Shown: piece by piece, positions 11,505-24,286 of the stretch
Layout: every line of letters starts with the position of its first letter
Position numbering within the stretch: the first letter of the stretch is position 1
DNA from: Akanthomyces muscarius
Taxonomy: Eukaryota > Ascomycota > Sordariomycetes > Hypocreales > Cordycipitaceae
DNA length: 64,000 bases
NCBI RefSeq assembly: GCF_028009165.1
Contig: NC_079244.1
Coordinates: 372,001-436,000, forward strand
Direction of reading: 5' to 3'
Made by a program: the position numbers and the translations under genes
Notes under the pieces: model-generated
Databases searched by the model: none
The model's input: only the letters and a program-made list of their open reading frames with translations
Told to the model about the DNA's origin: nothing

Positions 11505-12114
11505 CGCAGGGTCGAGGAGAGGCGAGAAAATTTGGGAGTTGTCGATTTGCGGGTGCTGATCGCACCTTCCTTTCAAAGCAGTCCACGCCGAGCCACTGCT
11601 TTTGTATTCGTTCCGACCGGATTATCCTGTGCAACACGAGTACCTTGAGATACCAGCACTTGCACTGAACCTGTTTCTCACGCAGAACACGGACTGGTCG
11701 GAAAGCGCTGTTTCACTGCATAGCTACGTAGCTGGCTAGTTAGTCAAGCTGTGAGTGGGAAAAACATTTGCGTCTGATGTCTCGTATTGTTACTAGCGAC
11801 TGCGGATGGGCCAACCCCCGGAAGCTAGCCCTCCTTGACACTCATTATGCACAAGCAGGCAACTGTCTTACTGGAGGTTACTCATGTGTCGCGCGATCAT
11901 TCAGTCTGCAAAGAAATCCGCTCAGGTATTACAATACCTTGTGGAGGTATGATGCGATTGCAGACTCAGAGAAGCCGTGAGGTAGCCCTTATATAACTCT
12001 AAGCGGCCACCAGGAATTCGGTACCCTCCTCACCAGAAGCTGATTCTTTTTCTAGCAACGAGAAGCGCCACGTTATTCTTCTCCCGTTCTCATACCACTA
12101 TATCGCTAGTCATC
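11505..12114. promoter_or_regulatory. divergent promoter between MFS and PKS remnant
   Basis: About 610 bases lie between the two start codons. They contain TTATATAA at 11989-11996 before the PKS ATG. The stretch around 12040-12115 also reads, in another frame, as HVILLPFSYHYIASHH, which recalls the KS-AT linker of reducing PKSs. Part of this 'promoter' may therefore be decayed PKS coding sequence. That second reading is weak. Confidence 0.4.
11989..11996 (+). promoter_or_regulatory. possible TATA box before the PKS remnant
   Basis: TTATATAA lies 119-126 bases before the ATG at 12115. Since the PKS start is truncated, this may be coincidental. Confidence 0.35.
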
Positions 12115-15100
12115 ATGCAGAAGCAGGCTGATATTCCTGCCCCTGCTTTTTCGACGGGAGTAGTGCCTAGCCCGGGGACAAAAGACATGCTGGCTGAGCT
12201 GGACGGAGGCCCACCACGTCCTCTTGTCAGCAACTCCGCGTGGTCGCTTTTACCGTGTTCTAAGCCCTATCTGGCAGCTCTACAAAGCGCAAGTATTCAT
12301 GCCCAAGCCTGTCAATCGACCAGGTGGTTCTCCAGCCTGAAGCCCGGACATGAGATTGAACACGGAGACATTGATTCCATGCAAAGCCCGTACTGGGTTG
12401 ACAACATGCTCGAGCCTGTTCACTTTACCAACGCAATCGCTACAGCCGCGCGTGCACTCATCCCTGATCTCGTCGTAGAGCTGGGACCTCATGCAGTGCT
12501 CAGAAACCCGGTGAGTTTGTCTCTGTCAGACAGCTTGCCGAGTGACAATGAAGCCGATATACCATATATTTCGCTTCTTACTCGTGGAAAAGGCGGGCTA
12601 GACTGCTTTGCTCAGGCTCTGGGATATTTTTGGGCTGTTGCTGGTGCAGAGTCTTGCAGCTTGCGTTCTTACATTGACCTCTTTGGCAACCCATCAACCT
12701 CCATGACATCTATGATGAGAACATTGCCGACGTATCCATTTGACCATAGGCAGTCATATTGGGCGGAATCTAGGGCCTCCGCAACCTTTGCATATCGGCC
12801 CGAAGCTTCTCATATACTACTCGGAACTCCAACCACGGAGAAAACAACCGGAGATTGGTGTTGGAGAAATTACCTGCGACTAGAAGAGATTCCGTGGCTG
12901 CGTGGTCATAGGATTGAGTCTCAAATTATCTTTTCAGCCACAGGCTACATTGCAATGGCGGTCAAGGCCGCAGCCATCATTGCAGGCACCAAGTCGCTGC
13001 GTCTGATTCAGCTGCGCGATCTTCGGATCAACAATGCGATCATCTTGAAAGATAGCTCGTATCAATCGGCGGATGTTGAGATTCTATTTAAAGTACAAGA
13101 CTTCCATATGGGTACATCAAGCACAAAAGCGACAGCAAGATTCACCTGTCATGCCTCATTTGCAGGTGGCTTCCGCCCTTGCGCTCATGGAAGCATGGAA
13201 ATAACATTTGGCGACCGGGATTAACGCCTACTGCCGTTCAGAAGTATGCCACCACAGGATCTGAGCGAAATAGACGTCGATGAATTGTACTCTTGCTGGA
13301 AAGAGCTTGGCTACGAATACGAGGATCTTTTTTGCGGCATCACTAAGTGCGGCAGGAAGAAAGACTGGGCGAGCGGTTTGATGATGAACGCGGTTCTGAT
13401 AGACACTGATAGCGCTTTGATCATGCATCCAGCCATGATGGATACGCTCCTTCAAGGATTCCTCGCCGCCATTGGGGACTGCCATGATGGTCGACTCTAC
13501 ACGCTTTTCGTCCCGACCGGAATCTCCAGGGTTACCATTAATCCGTTTTTTGGCGGGCCCAGCGGTTTGACCGATAGTGAGTCGCTTTTGAAGCACGAGT
13601 GACGGATTTCAGTCATGGTGGCGCGGAAGGCGACTTGGCCATTTTCGATCTGTCAGGAGATTGCGTTCTTCAATTTGCTGGTGTCAAAGTGCCGCCGTTG
13701 ATGGTTCCAACTGCAGCTGACGACCGCTTGATGTTTTCAGAAGTTGTTTGGGGGCCACTCGATCCCGACGTTACACTTCGAAGTGTCCAGGATGTTTCTG
13801 AGCCCACCAGTGACGCCAGATATGAGTTACAGCTAGCTGTTTTGTATATGAAACAGATCCTCGAGCGGTTTTCCCTCGACAACATCACTCGGATCTCCTC
13901 GCTTGGAGAGAAAGTTGTTCCTTGGTTCAACCATGTCATTGGCTCCGTTCGGGCAGGCACACATCCACTTTGCGCGAGCGATGTGCTATATGACACCATT
14001 GGCAATGTGCGTTCCAAGCTCAGCACTTCCTCCTTTATTGCGTACGCGATTGATGTAGTCGGGGATAAAATGATCCCTCTGCTGTGCGGTGAGACGACGA
14101 TCTCGGAGGTGCTTCAGCAGGAAGACGATTTCATGCATTGCTTCTCTAGAGAATTGGCCAATCCCAGCATTCTCAAACAGATGGCATCGGTCGCAAATCA
14201 GATCAAGTTTCGATATCCTCACATGAGGGTGCTGGAGATTGGCGCTGGATCAGCCTCTGCTGCGGCTGCTATTCTTGATGGTATCGGAGAGTCATACTAC
14301 TCGTACACTTATACGGACAGCTCGCCTGAGGGTTTTGACGAAGTCAGGAAGGTTTTCGCAGACCACTCCGACCGGTTTATTGGCAGAATTCTCGATATGA
14401 CGGCGAATTCTTTGGAGCAAGGATTCACCGAACTCTCATACGAGCTTGTCGTGGCAACAAATCTACTTCACCCAAGTGCATCGTTGCGGGAGATATTGGC
14501 GCGACTCAGGTCACTTTTAAAGCCTGGAGGCTATTTGCTTCTTGCAGCATGTATAAATGTCGACGCTCTCGGCGCTTCCTTCATCTCCCCCAGCTTCGAA
14601 ACTGGGTGGCTGAACGAGTCGGACTGTCATAATACGAGCCAGCGGTCATTTTGGAAAGCTGGGGAAACATTCTCCGGGATGTTGGCTTCTCTGGAGTTGA
14701 TTTAATTACTGCAGACTATGATATTGGTCTGTCCACATCTTCTGTCTTGGTATCGCAGGCCGTGGGTGACACTATGCTACACCTCCGAGAGCCGCTTGCG
14801 CATGCGGGCCAAATTGAGCCCAAGAATAGCACTCTGTATATTGTCGGATCAGCCTCTCCTATCGCAGAAAAACTCACACGAGATCTACGAACAACTGTGT
14901 CACAATTCTTCAACGACATCGTGATTGCTCTGACCTTGAATGATTCGCGCTTGGGAAAACTCGCCCCCCAATCTGCAGCACTTATCCTGGACGTCGATGG
15001 ACCATTGCTCAGGGACATGACGGAACCCCAATTCGAAAGCCTGAAACTACTTATGGATACCTGCCATACTACCCTTTGGGTTTCATATGGCTCTGAAAGC

Positions 15101-17491
15101 ATTAATCCACACATCGGCATGAACAATGGGTTGTGAGGTCCGTTGCCTTTGAGAACCGCCATGCGCGTACACGCACCTTAACATTGTCGACTTGGAGTCT
15201 GTTCAGACCCGTATCATTGCTAAACAGCTGCTTCGAATGGTTCTTTTCAAGTCTGATAATGACTACGCCTTGCGTAACCGTGCCTGGTCGACCGAAACGG
15301 AGCTCCGTGTACAGGATGGCAAGACCTGGATCCCGCGTCTCAAGAGCGAACATGCAATGAACAAGCGCTACATGCCAAGCAGACGTACTATCCACGATCA
15401 AATACAGATTTTATCCTCAAATATTACTATGGCGGAGTCCGGTGAGCTGTTCGAAACCAGCGAGGTCGCTGCAAAAGTGACGACAGACGGAGCGGTCCGC
15501 GTACGTGATCGGTATTCTACGTCGGCCCCCTTGAGGCTTGATAGAGCTGGTCTGCTGCACTTTGTGGTTGGGACTTGTTTAGATACCGACAGCCGTGTGC
15601 TCGCTTTATCGAGCAGCCGCCATTCTGTTATAGAGGTGCCTCTGAGCTTTTGTCAGACTATCCCAAGCAGCATTGGAGCTGCCGACGAAGCGGCCTACCT
15701 ATACGGCGTCGAGTTGTCGCTTCTTTCGCGAGCTCTTGTGCGTCAATCTGATATGAATAGTACAGTTGTGGTATACGAGGCCGACAAAGCTATGCAACTG
15801 GCCATATCGACTTTGGCAGCGCTTCTCGGGGTGAGGCTGGTATTGATCACTACCAACCCAGAGAGTCGTCGTGTATCGAGCTTCTCGACGGTATGCGTAC
15901 ATAAACTGGCCTCAACCCATGAACTTAAACGAGCGTTGCGGTTTCATATTACATGTACCACGGTATTCTTTAATGCCAGTCCACCACTCAGCTCTGACGA
16001 AGGACTTGGCGGACGCTTGGAGCATCTCTTTCCGTCTAGCGTTCGTCGCGAAAGTTTGTACAGTCTTCGCAACATTCCTGGTCATGCAATTACTGGCTGC
16101 ATTGCCCGTGACGCAACAGCTGGGGCAGCCTTTCTCGAGGCTGCACAGTGTGACACGCTCAAGTTGGCAACATCTCAGCTCGTGCCGCGGCTCATAAATG
16201 CTCAACAGGCGGCTGCACATGACGGGTCGCTCGGTGTAATCGACTGGACTAGCGACGAAAAGGTTGAGGTGAGCCTTCGTCCTTCGGCTTCCACGGTGCT
16301 CTTGTCCCCTACAAAGACATACCTGCTCGCCGGCATGACTGGGAGCCTCGGGCGTTCCGTAGCGGAGTGGATGATTTGCAGGGGCGCACGACACATAGCT
16401 CTGACGAGTCGAAACCCAAAAGTAGAGCAGTGGTGGATTGATGAGATGACAAGCTCTGGGGCAAAAATATTGGTTCTCGCAATGTGAGTCTTCTTTTCCC
16501 ACTTTATACATTTACGCTCCCACTTGCTAACTGTCTGTAGGGATGTCACAGATAAAACGTCGATCCTCAGAGCCCACAACAGTATCATGGAGCAATTTCC
16601 CAAGTTCGGTGGCGTCGTGAACGGCGCGACAGTGATCCGAGACGCTTGGCTGTCCAATACGACTTACACAGACTGGGAGGATATCACGAAGCCGAAGGTC
16701 CAGGGAAGTATTTTACTGAGCGAGGTGTACTCAGACAAAAATCTGGACTTTTATATCTTGATGGGTTCCATCTCGGGACACATCGGAAACCGCTCGCAGT
16801 CGGCTTACGCAGCCGCCAACTCGTTCATGTCGAGCCTCATCAGTCAGCGCCGCAGCAGAGGCCTAGTGGGAAGCATAGTGGGAAGCATCATCAGCCCCGG
16901 TCCTATTCTCGGCGTCGGCTACGTCTCTGACGCGGACTCCAAGCTCCGGGAGCAGCTCAACGAGGCCACGGGCTGCTACAATACGTCGGAGCAGGATCTT
17001 CATGAGCTATTCGCGGAGGCCATCTTGGCGGGACGGCCCGAAGCCGGCCGCAACCCGGACATCATTGCGGGTTTCAAGAAGCCCAGCCCCATAAAGCAGC
17101 CAGGCATCAAGTGGTATCAGATTGCTAAGGTTTGGCACTTCATAGACAGCCAAGAGGGTGGCTTTTCGGACGACAACGCACCGTCTGGCACAGGCACGCG
17201 TGCCTCGATACGGGAGCAGCTCGCTTCCGTGACAACGGCGGCCGGGTCGGTGAGCATCATCGAAGCAGAGTTTATCGTAAAAGTCACCAGTAGGCTACTG
17301 CTACCGGAGGGCTCAGTCTCGAGGGAAACGTCGCTTCCAGAGCTCGGGGTCGACTCTATCATCGCCGTTCTATCATCGCCGTGGAACTGCGCTCATGGTT
17401 GGCCAAAGAGGCAGGTTTAATGATTCCCACCATTAAAATGCTCGGGGACCATTCTATATCTCAGCTCGTGCGCGACGGTCTAAGTTTGTGA
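12115..17491 (+). pseudogene. highly reducing polyketide synthase remnant (AT end-DH-CMeT-KR-ACP)
   Basis: This is the C-terminal two thirds of a fungal iterative type I PKS. Order seen: the end of AT (SPYWVDNMLEPVHF, VVELGPHAVL) and DH part 1 around WLRGHRIESQIIFSATGYIA, where the family G and P of HxxxGxxxxP are both Ser. DH part 2 has HPAMMDTLLQGF. CMeT has MRVLEIGAGSASAAAAIL, and a structural KR region follows. KR has YLLAGMTGSLG and later GNRSQSAYAAANSF, and ACP has LPELGVDSI. There is no ER, and no KS or AT active site upstream. Breaks: TAA at 13222-13224; frame changes near 13580-13600, 14600-14700, 15135 and 15160-15180; a 14-bp tandem duplication at 17355-17382. A normal 57-nt intron (16484-16540) remains in KR. 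After the duplication the true ACP end reads on to TGA at 17489. Not functional as it stands; a recent, not ancient, death is suggested by the readable domains. Confidence 0.85.
17355..17382 (+). repeat. 14-bp tandem duplication in the ACP coding region
   Basis: TCTATCATCGCCGT occurs twice in direct succession, right after the codons for GVD of the phosphopantetheine-site motif. The extra 14 bases shift the frame. Reading past them restores a normal ACP end (AVELRSWLAKEAGL, then MLGDHSISQLV). Confidence 0.9.
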
Positions 17492-18258
17492 AAAGGGAAG
17501 AGAGTTAGTTAGTCCCGAGAAAAGATAGGAAACGATTGTAAAATCATCAAATTCAAACCCAGCGTAAAAAACGCAATTCATCTACGCTTGGTAATCGTCC
17601 CCTATGCACGCTACAGGCAGACTTGTCAGTAGACGGTCACGATACCTCCACTTCTGTTACGAGGATCATAATCACCGCCTGACTTTTCAAATATCTCCAG
17701 AAGAGAGATTTTACATTGTTTTTCTTTTTGTTTTTTTGCGTGATTTGCTCTCATGCGACCGTCGCGTTGTTCCAGTGCCACCGTTTAAGCGTTGGCCAAA
17801 CTTCGTGACAAAAGGACCTACCCGGGCATTGCCCTATTCCAAGCTTCACAATTTATTCAATCTCTGTAGATATGGTGACTTTCTAGAACTTTGAAGGGAC
17901 TCGGAATAGAATGAGGACAAGCCGTTGAGAGAATGAAGCCGTGACGGTGTCATTCATACTAGCGCGTCCTACTGGGCGACAAATAGTCTGTTGCGTGGAA
18001 CCAATTTTTGTTTCCGCAACACAAAGTGAACAAAGTCAACTCGTCCTCTATCCATAACATACTCCCATATTGCCTCTAAAATCAAATGATTGTGTTTTTT
18101 TGCGTGCCAACAAAATGTCTCGGTCAAGTTCCTTCGGTCTGATTAGCATTACATCATGACATAGTCGTTGACGCAGTCCGCCTTATGCTTTGGCAAAAAG
18201 TAATCCCCATCATAGTGAGTCACCACTTTACTGCATTTTTGCAATCATACTAGTGAGC
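17492..18258. other. intergenic
   Basis: AT-rich, with no supported gene. Short open frames here (for example 17604-17894) have no domain. Confidence 0.55.
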
Positions 18259-18267
18259 TATATAAAA
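18259..18267 (+). promoter_or_regulatory. TATA box of the SDR gene
   Basis: TATATAAAA lies about 90 bases before the ATG at 18354. Confidence 0.55.
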
Positions 18268-18353
18268 GCAATTCATGCGCATGGCCAAAACAGAAACTAT
18301 TGAGGTGTACCAACGTTGAGATCTGTACTTGCGTTGAGAGATTTACGACAAAC

Positions 18354-19483
18354 ATGGCTTCAGCTATAGCATATGTCAAGGTATTTCTTTCGCTTACTGC
18401 TTATAATTATGAAGAAATACTAAAATGCACAGAATACAATCGCCGAGAACTTTGGCGGAGTTGCCCCCAAATTAGCCACACGCCAGTTCCGTCTGGAGGA
18501 GGTACCTGACCAATCTGGGAAAGTTGCAGTGGTAACCGGTGGCAGTGAGGGCATCGGATATGCTGTCACATACACACTGGTCAAGAATAAGATCTCCAAG
18601 ATATATATGCTGTCATTATCCGAAGAAAAAGCCAAGAACGCAGTGGACACCATCGCCAAAGATATGGGTAGCGAGGCTGGAGAGAAGATTGTTTGGATGC
18701 ACTGCGATATGAGTGACTGGAAGCGCGTCAAGGAAGTCGCCGAAAGCATCAAGGAGTCAGAAGATCGTCTTGACATTCTTATCAATAACGCCGGCCGGGG
18801 TATCATGACCTGTCAGCTCACAGACTACGGAGTCGACCGCCACATGGCCGTGAACCATATTGGTCACGTCGTTCTTACCACACATCTGCTTCCGTTGATG
18901 AAGCGCACAGCAAATTCTGGCTCAATGGTGAGAATTGTGAATATGTCGAGCAATCTGCACGAGAGTGTCCCAAGTGACCTCAAGTTCAAGTCGTTGGATG
19001 ACTTGAACCAAGACATCGGCGCAAAATATCAATATGGCAGGTCTAAGCTAGCCGCTATTCTCTACGCGCGGTATTTCAATCGAAAGGTAACAGCAGCCGG
19101 ACATCCCAACATTTTGATGAACGCAACACACCCGGGCATTGTGAGCACGAAGCAGAGCACAAATGACATTCACGAACCGTAAGTACATCCCTAGTGCAAG
19201 AATTGCGGTTTTTCTTTTCAGTTGGGCTAACGGCACCAGTTATCCTATCGCCGGGTATGGTATGTCGGTCGGAATGGAGCCTTTAAAAAAAAGCCCGTTT
19301 CAGGGCGCCGTCAGCATGCTTTTTGCAGGCACGACCACAAGAGAATCTGGTCAATACATTTGCCCTCCTGCGGTCCCAGAGTCGGGTAGCAGCCTGTCGC
19401 AAAGCGAGGAGTTGGCAGATGATCTAATGGATCTAACGAGGAAGGTGGTCATGGCAAAAAAGCAAATAAATTTAGCCGACTAA
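18354..19483 (+). CDS. short-chain dehydrogenase/reductase
   Basis: Three exons, 18354-18380, 18433-19178 and 19222-19483. Introns of 52 and 43 nt (GTATTT...AG and GTAAGT...AG) keep phase and give 344 residues. This is a classical Rossmann-fold oxidoreductase. VAVVTGGSEGIGYAV is the cofactor TGxxxGxG motif, DILINNAGRGI is the NNAG motif, and YQYGRSKLAAILYARYF holds the catalytic YxxxK. The pattern is close to retinol-dehydrogenase/WW-oxidoreductase-like fungal SDRs. The N-terminal 30 residues before the Rossmann strand are hydrophilic. It lies just past the dead PKS and could once have tailored its product, yet its own frame is intact. Substrate and cofactor preference are not determinable. 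The first exon has only nine codons; it is supported by the TATA box and by phase. Confidence 0.82.
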
Positions 19484-22072
19484 TTATCATAGAAGTCAGC
19501 GAATAAGGAAGTATTCAATGTGCTACTGCTATCTTGCTCGATATAAAAATGAATCCTTTGCGATAGAGACAAGTGGGCGCTCGATCCCGTAATTTGCAGT
19601 AACATTGAATACTCTCGACAGCGTTACAAAGCATACGAGTTCAATCTTTCTGCGATTCACGAAGATTCCATATGGATGCAAACCAGCGGTTCTTACGGCC
19701 CGCAAATTGCCTTGCTTAGCGCCCATGCATGCGGACAGTAATTACTTCTTGAACTGCCTTGATCCCGTTCTTTTCGGAAAGTTGGCAGGCTTTGACCTGA
19801 CTACTGCTTAGTCCGTTTATTTATTGCCGCTATCGATCGACCCGTACGTATACGCTATATGGGAGGATATACTGCCGAGACACGGTGCCTCAAAATAATA
19901 TTCTGGTTCCTATCTTTGGGCTGTGTAGGATTTACTAGATAATCTAACTTTTCTCCGGCCGCTGCCTGCGATCTTCAGCCCGGCAAGGAAGACAGAGACA
20001 TCTCCGCGTACGATCAATACCGATAGCTGCTCTAAGCCTTGGCCTGCTATGGGTACAATCTGACAGAGTGCTTAGCTGCGCGGCGCAACTCCTATTAGTA
20101 TGCTCAGGTGGGTTTTGGAGGATCAAGACAAGAGGATTGTGAAGAAACTCCGCAATCCACCACAGAGATGTGGACAGAGCCATACTCTAGGCCCGACGCT
20201 GACACTGCATATCGGCTCGCATCCATCTTTAAGTCGGCAAAGCAGCACATATTGCTTACTGTTTCAGAATCCGCGGTAGACTGTGGCAGTTTCACAGAGG
20301 GGACAATGCTCAGACGGTTACTAGCGGAGACGGGGGAGCGAATACAGCCCGCCAACCCCACGGGTTAGGGTCTGCTTCAACCGCCTTCAGAGCTCCAAGA
20401 ATAGATCATGGAATGAAAACTGGCTCTTGCCAGTCGTCATTACAGTATAAATCCCACAATGATAAGACAAATAGAAGCGTCGGATAGCTTGGAGTGGGGC
20501 GGGCAGTTCTACAAGGAGTGCCTCATCCAAAATGGAAGCTTCCATTCGCCGTTCTGCTGATACGTTACGTTTTCGTTCCACTGCCATGGTCGCACTGCAG
20601 CCTGATCCCCCGCGCAATTACCCCGTCTCGGCAACGCAAGGATTGCCCTGCAGGGAATGAACCAAGCCGCATGTTGGACGACGCGCCTGATTGAGCTCGG
20701 AGCCATGGCCAAAAGCGGACGGCCAGTCCAGGTCGGGGAGTAGAACAAGGAACGATCATGACGCAGAGACCGGAGTTTTTATTTGGTAACAGGTGGCTGA
20801 ACTAAGCTTAAAGGCAGGCTGAGGCCCCGCCCGCCGGACAAACTTATACCTCACGAGGTTCCCTGGATTCGGGCCACGAGGACATTAACTTGGCTGCTGT
20901 GAGCCTCGTCATGCAGCCTCCTTGCGATTGACGACGTGGCAGCGTGGGCAGCTGCAAAATCCATTGCTCAAACGGCGAGGCTAAATAGGTGGCGGCGCGC
21001 GAAAGTATCATTCGGAAATGGGAAATGGGAAGTACCTTGTCCGCCCACAAAAACATAATCGCTAGTCATGCCTCAGAGACGTGGAGTTTCTCGCCTCAGC
21101 TGTTCGGTTTTAACTTCTCCACACGGGCTCCATGGAAGTTCCCAGTATTGATAATGGACGCTGGAACCTCGGGCGAGTTGACAAAGAGAGCGCGACAAGG
21201 CGGTTGGCAGGCAAAGCGGGCTGGTCTGCGAGCTGCGAGGGTCTGCGACTGGGTCGCTCCGCGTATCCGAGCTGCCCGGAGACGTCTAATTACAACGAAA
21301 GAGAAAGCTAGAGGTGGAGAGGAAGGACTAACCTGGGGAGTTTGCAACGGGTACAGTACCGAGGCCATTCTGTCTGGTTTTACCTGTTCTGGGTTCAACT
21401 GCGTCGGACTTAGCAAGTGTGGTACTTTTGCCATGCTGTTAGCTCGCTGGGCTTTGTTTCCTGTTTTCGCAACAGTCCTACGCATTGGCGCATTCCATCG
21501 GTGGCTGTTATCATCGGCCAAGCCCATTCCGCAGGGCTGCCCCAGCTGGCTACCCTCGGCCAGGCTGCTTCCGGTGCCGTGTCCGGCAATAGCCCACGGG
21601 CGCTGGCGCAGCGCCACTGGCAACAACTTTCCGGCTTGGCCTGGCGCCTCCGTGGCCACTATCCAGTTGTTTGCAACTAAGTATCGTAATCTTCCAGTCA
21701 GTGCCGTGGCCCCCGCAGCGCCACTGTGGAGAGGATGTGGGCGTGTGGCCCGGTACTTACATACTTACACCAGTTTAGTTCAGTCATCAACCATTCTCCC
21801 AGGCCTGCTTAGCCTACCGGGCAGGACATGTTGGCTCTAGTTCAAGGACTTTTGTCTCCCTTGCCGACATTCCCATTATTCTCTCGAGTTGGGCCCATTA
21901 CGTGCTGGTAATCCGCTTATGACAATTGCTAAACCGTAGTCCTTCCCCGTACCCCATATACAATAATGCTTGCATTCCGGGTCGTTTCTTTTCCTGCCAT
22001 TGTTTCTTTTCTCCCACATCTGCAGCTTGTTCCTGTCGATACCTGCCTTCTACCTACTTGTTCATAGTCACC
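19484..22072. other. long intergenic region and promoter of the amino-acid transporter
   Basis: About 2.6 kb. A 283-codon open frame at 20989-21840 has low-complexity, unbalanced composition and a complementary open frame. It looks like GC-rich promoter DNA and not a gene. CT-rich leader precedes the transporter start. Confidence 0.5.
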
Positions 22073-24286
22073 ATGGCCGAACGAGGGGCGTCAGACATGC
22101 CCATCGAGCAGGCGCCGCGCGCCGGCGAGACCGACCGGTCGCTCGAGATGCCTGAAAAGATGGCACCTCTCCGAGAATACGGAATGGACTACCGCGTCGA
22201 CCCGACCGTCTCTTTCGCCGAGTTTCGCTACTGGGCCAAGGTCGAGCGCGAAGAGGAGCGTGAGGCCGAGCGGCTCTATCTCGAGCGTCGCGGGCCCATG
22301 ACGCTGAAAAAGGCCATCAAGGGCCGCTTCTCCAAGGGCGTGCACCACGATAACAAGAAGATGGACCAGCAAGACGCTACGCGCACTGGGCCGTCTACCG
22401 AAGAAAAGGGCGGCTCTGAGCATGCCGGCATTGCAGGACGCTTCAAGAGTATGTTCAGCAAGTCCTCGCCCGCCGATGGACATCAGAATCATGACAACAG
22501 TGTCTTGCCTGCATCTGCTTCCAGCGACGACAAGAACGCGCCCAATGTCGCCCATGGCGGCTCCAGCACTTCCTCTCTCGACGAGGAGTGGAAGACGGCC
22601 TCCAGGGCACTGCGCACTGCTGGCTGGAGTTCCATCTTCTTCCTGGTTACCACTGACATTCTCGGCTGGTCTGTCACTCCGTACGTTTCGAACCTCCCGG
22701 GACATCATGTCTCTGCTTCTTCAATATGCGCAAAAGACTAACTTCACGTCCCCCTGAAACAGCTTCGTCTTTGCGAGTGTCGGATACGGCACCGGTGTTG
22801 CCCTCTACATCATTTTTGGCGTCTTCGCTTCAATCAGCGGCTTGATGCTCTGGAAGATCTTCATTACCCTGGATTCATCTCGCTACCCAATGCTGAGCTA
22901 CGGCGACATCTTTTTTCGCATCTTTGGACCCAAGACCCGACACTTCATCAACGTGGCCCAGTCTCTCCAACAGTTTTGCACCGTCATGGTGCTCATCTTT
23001 AGCAAAGGGCGTATCATCTCGCTTCTCGCTGGACCAAGCCTGTGCTTCATCGTCTGCATGATCATCATCATGCTCATCGGCATTGTGGGCGGAAGCATCA
23101 GATCGCTGCAGCGCCTGGGATGGATTTGCAACCTCTCCGTCTGGTTCAACATGATCAGCTTCATTTCCATGTTAGTTTGCACCTGCCCGTCGCCTCTCTT
23201 CCCTTCTACAAGGGTTACCCTCGAATACTAACATGGTAAACTAGCATGGTTGCTGCGGCCAAGTTCGAAGTCTACTACCCTCCGATTTTCGGATCCACCA
23301 TCCTGCCGAAGGAGAAGCTCCCTGTCAAGAAGTTCGTAGGCCTCGTGCCGGATGCATATCAGCAGCAGGCGCATGGTTTTGCTGGTATCTTTAACGGAGT
23401 TGACAACATGGTTTGTAAGTTGCGCCAAGCTTTTTTCCGGGATACTGCCCAAGTTACATGAGTACTGATTCTGTGTAGATGCGTACAGTGGCGCCATCCT
23501 ATTCGTCTCCTTCATGTCGGAGATGCGACACCCGATGGATTTCTGGAAAGGCATGATTTGCGCCCAGGCTTTTATCTGCTTCGTCTACCTCTTCTTTGGT
23601 GTTTTTGTCTACAGCTACTTCGGACAGTACTCCGCCTCCGTCATTTACCAGGTCATCAACCCTGCGGGACTGCGCACCTTTAACAATGTTCTGAATCTTT
23701 TGACTGGTCTCATCGCAGCTGGTAAGCTCTTGTATTTCCATCTTCTTTTTTCTCTGACTAACTCGTTGCATCAGTGCTATACTTCCATGTCGGCATGAAG
23801 ACTGTGTACATCGAGGTGTTTCAAGAAGTCTTCAAATTCCCACCGATTGCATCAAAGCGCGGCAGGTGGATGTGGTACGCACTGGGTCCCATGTATTGGA
23901 TCATTGCCTTCCTCATTGCCGCCGCAGTACCCAACCTAAACGGCATCGTGGGCTTTGTTGGCGGTCTCTTCGCCGTCAACTTTAGCTACTCATTCCCGGG
24001 CATCGCTTACCTCGGGTGGTCTATTCAAGACGCCGCGGTTCTACCGGGTGAAGGTTTCAATCCCGAGACAGGTGAAAGTGTGTTGAACGATAGGGGTCCG
24101 AAGCGGTGGGCGCGCGGCTTTATGAAGAAGTGGTACATTCATGCCCCGGTTCTCGTATATTCCTTGGCTGGTTTGGCCACGTCCGGAATGGGAACTTGGG
24201 CTGCCGTTGAGGGTTTGATTGAGGTTTTCGGGCCAGGTGGCACGGTGGCCACCTCGTACGGCTGCCGATCGCCTGTCTGGGGCTAG
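22073..24286 (+). CDS. amino-acid transporter, AAAP family
   Basis: Five exons: 22073-22680, 22763-23170, 23245-23414, 23479-23721 and 23775-24286. Phases are consistent and the product is 646 residues. Transmembrane amino-acid/auxin permeases move neutral amino acids with protons across the plasma or vacuolar membrane. The first 180 residues are hydrophilic, charged and Ser-rich (REEEREAERLYLERR), a cytosolic domain longer than usual. Helices start at TAGWSSIFFLVTTDILGWSV. Later ones include FIVCMIIIMLIGIVGG, AILFVSFMSEMRHPMDFWK, AQAFICFVYLFFGVFVYSYF and GFVGGLFAVNFSYSFPGIAY. The MSEMRHPMDFWKG stretch is typical of this fungal subfamily. The ATG at 22073 lies in the good context tcaccATGg. 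It is a solitary gene beside, and not clearly part of, the following cluster. Confidence 0.85.

Noticed and set aside
9547..17491. RIP as the cause of the damage in the PKS region
   Set aside because: The damage is mostly indels, a deletion and a short duplication. Only two stops fit C-to-T in CpA, far too few for RIP.
20989..21840. 283-codon open frame on the plus strand
   Set aside because: No domain, odd composition, an overlapping open frame on the opposite strand, and the GC-rich character of a promoter region.
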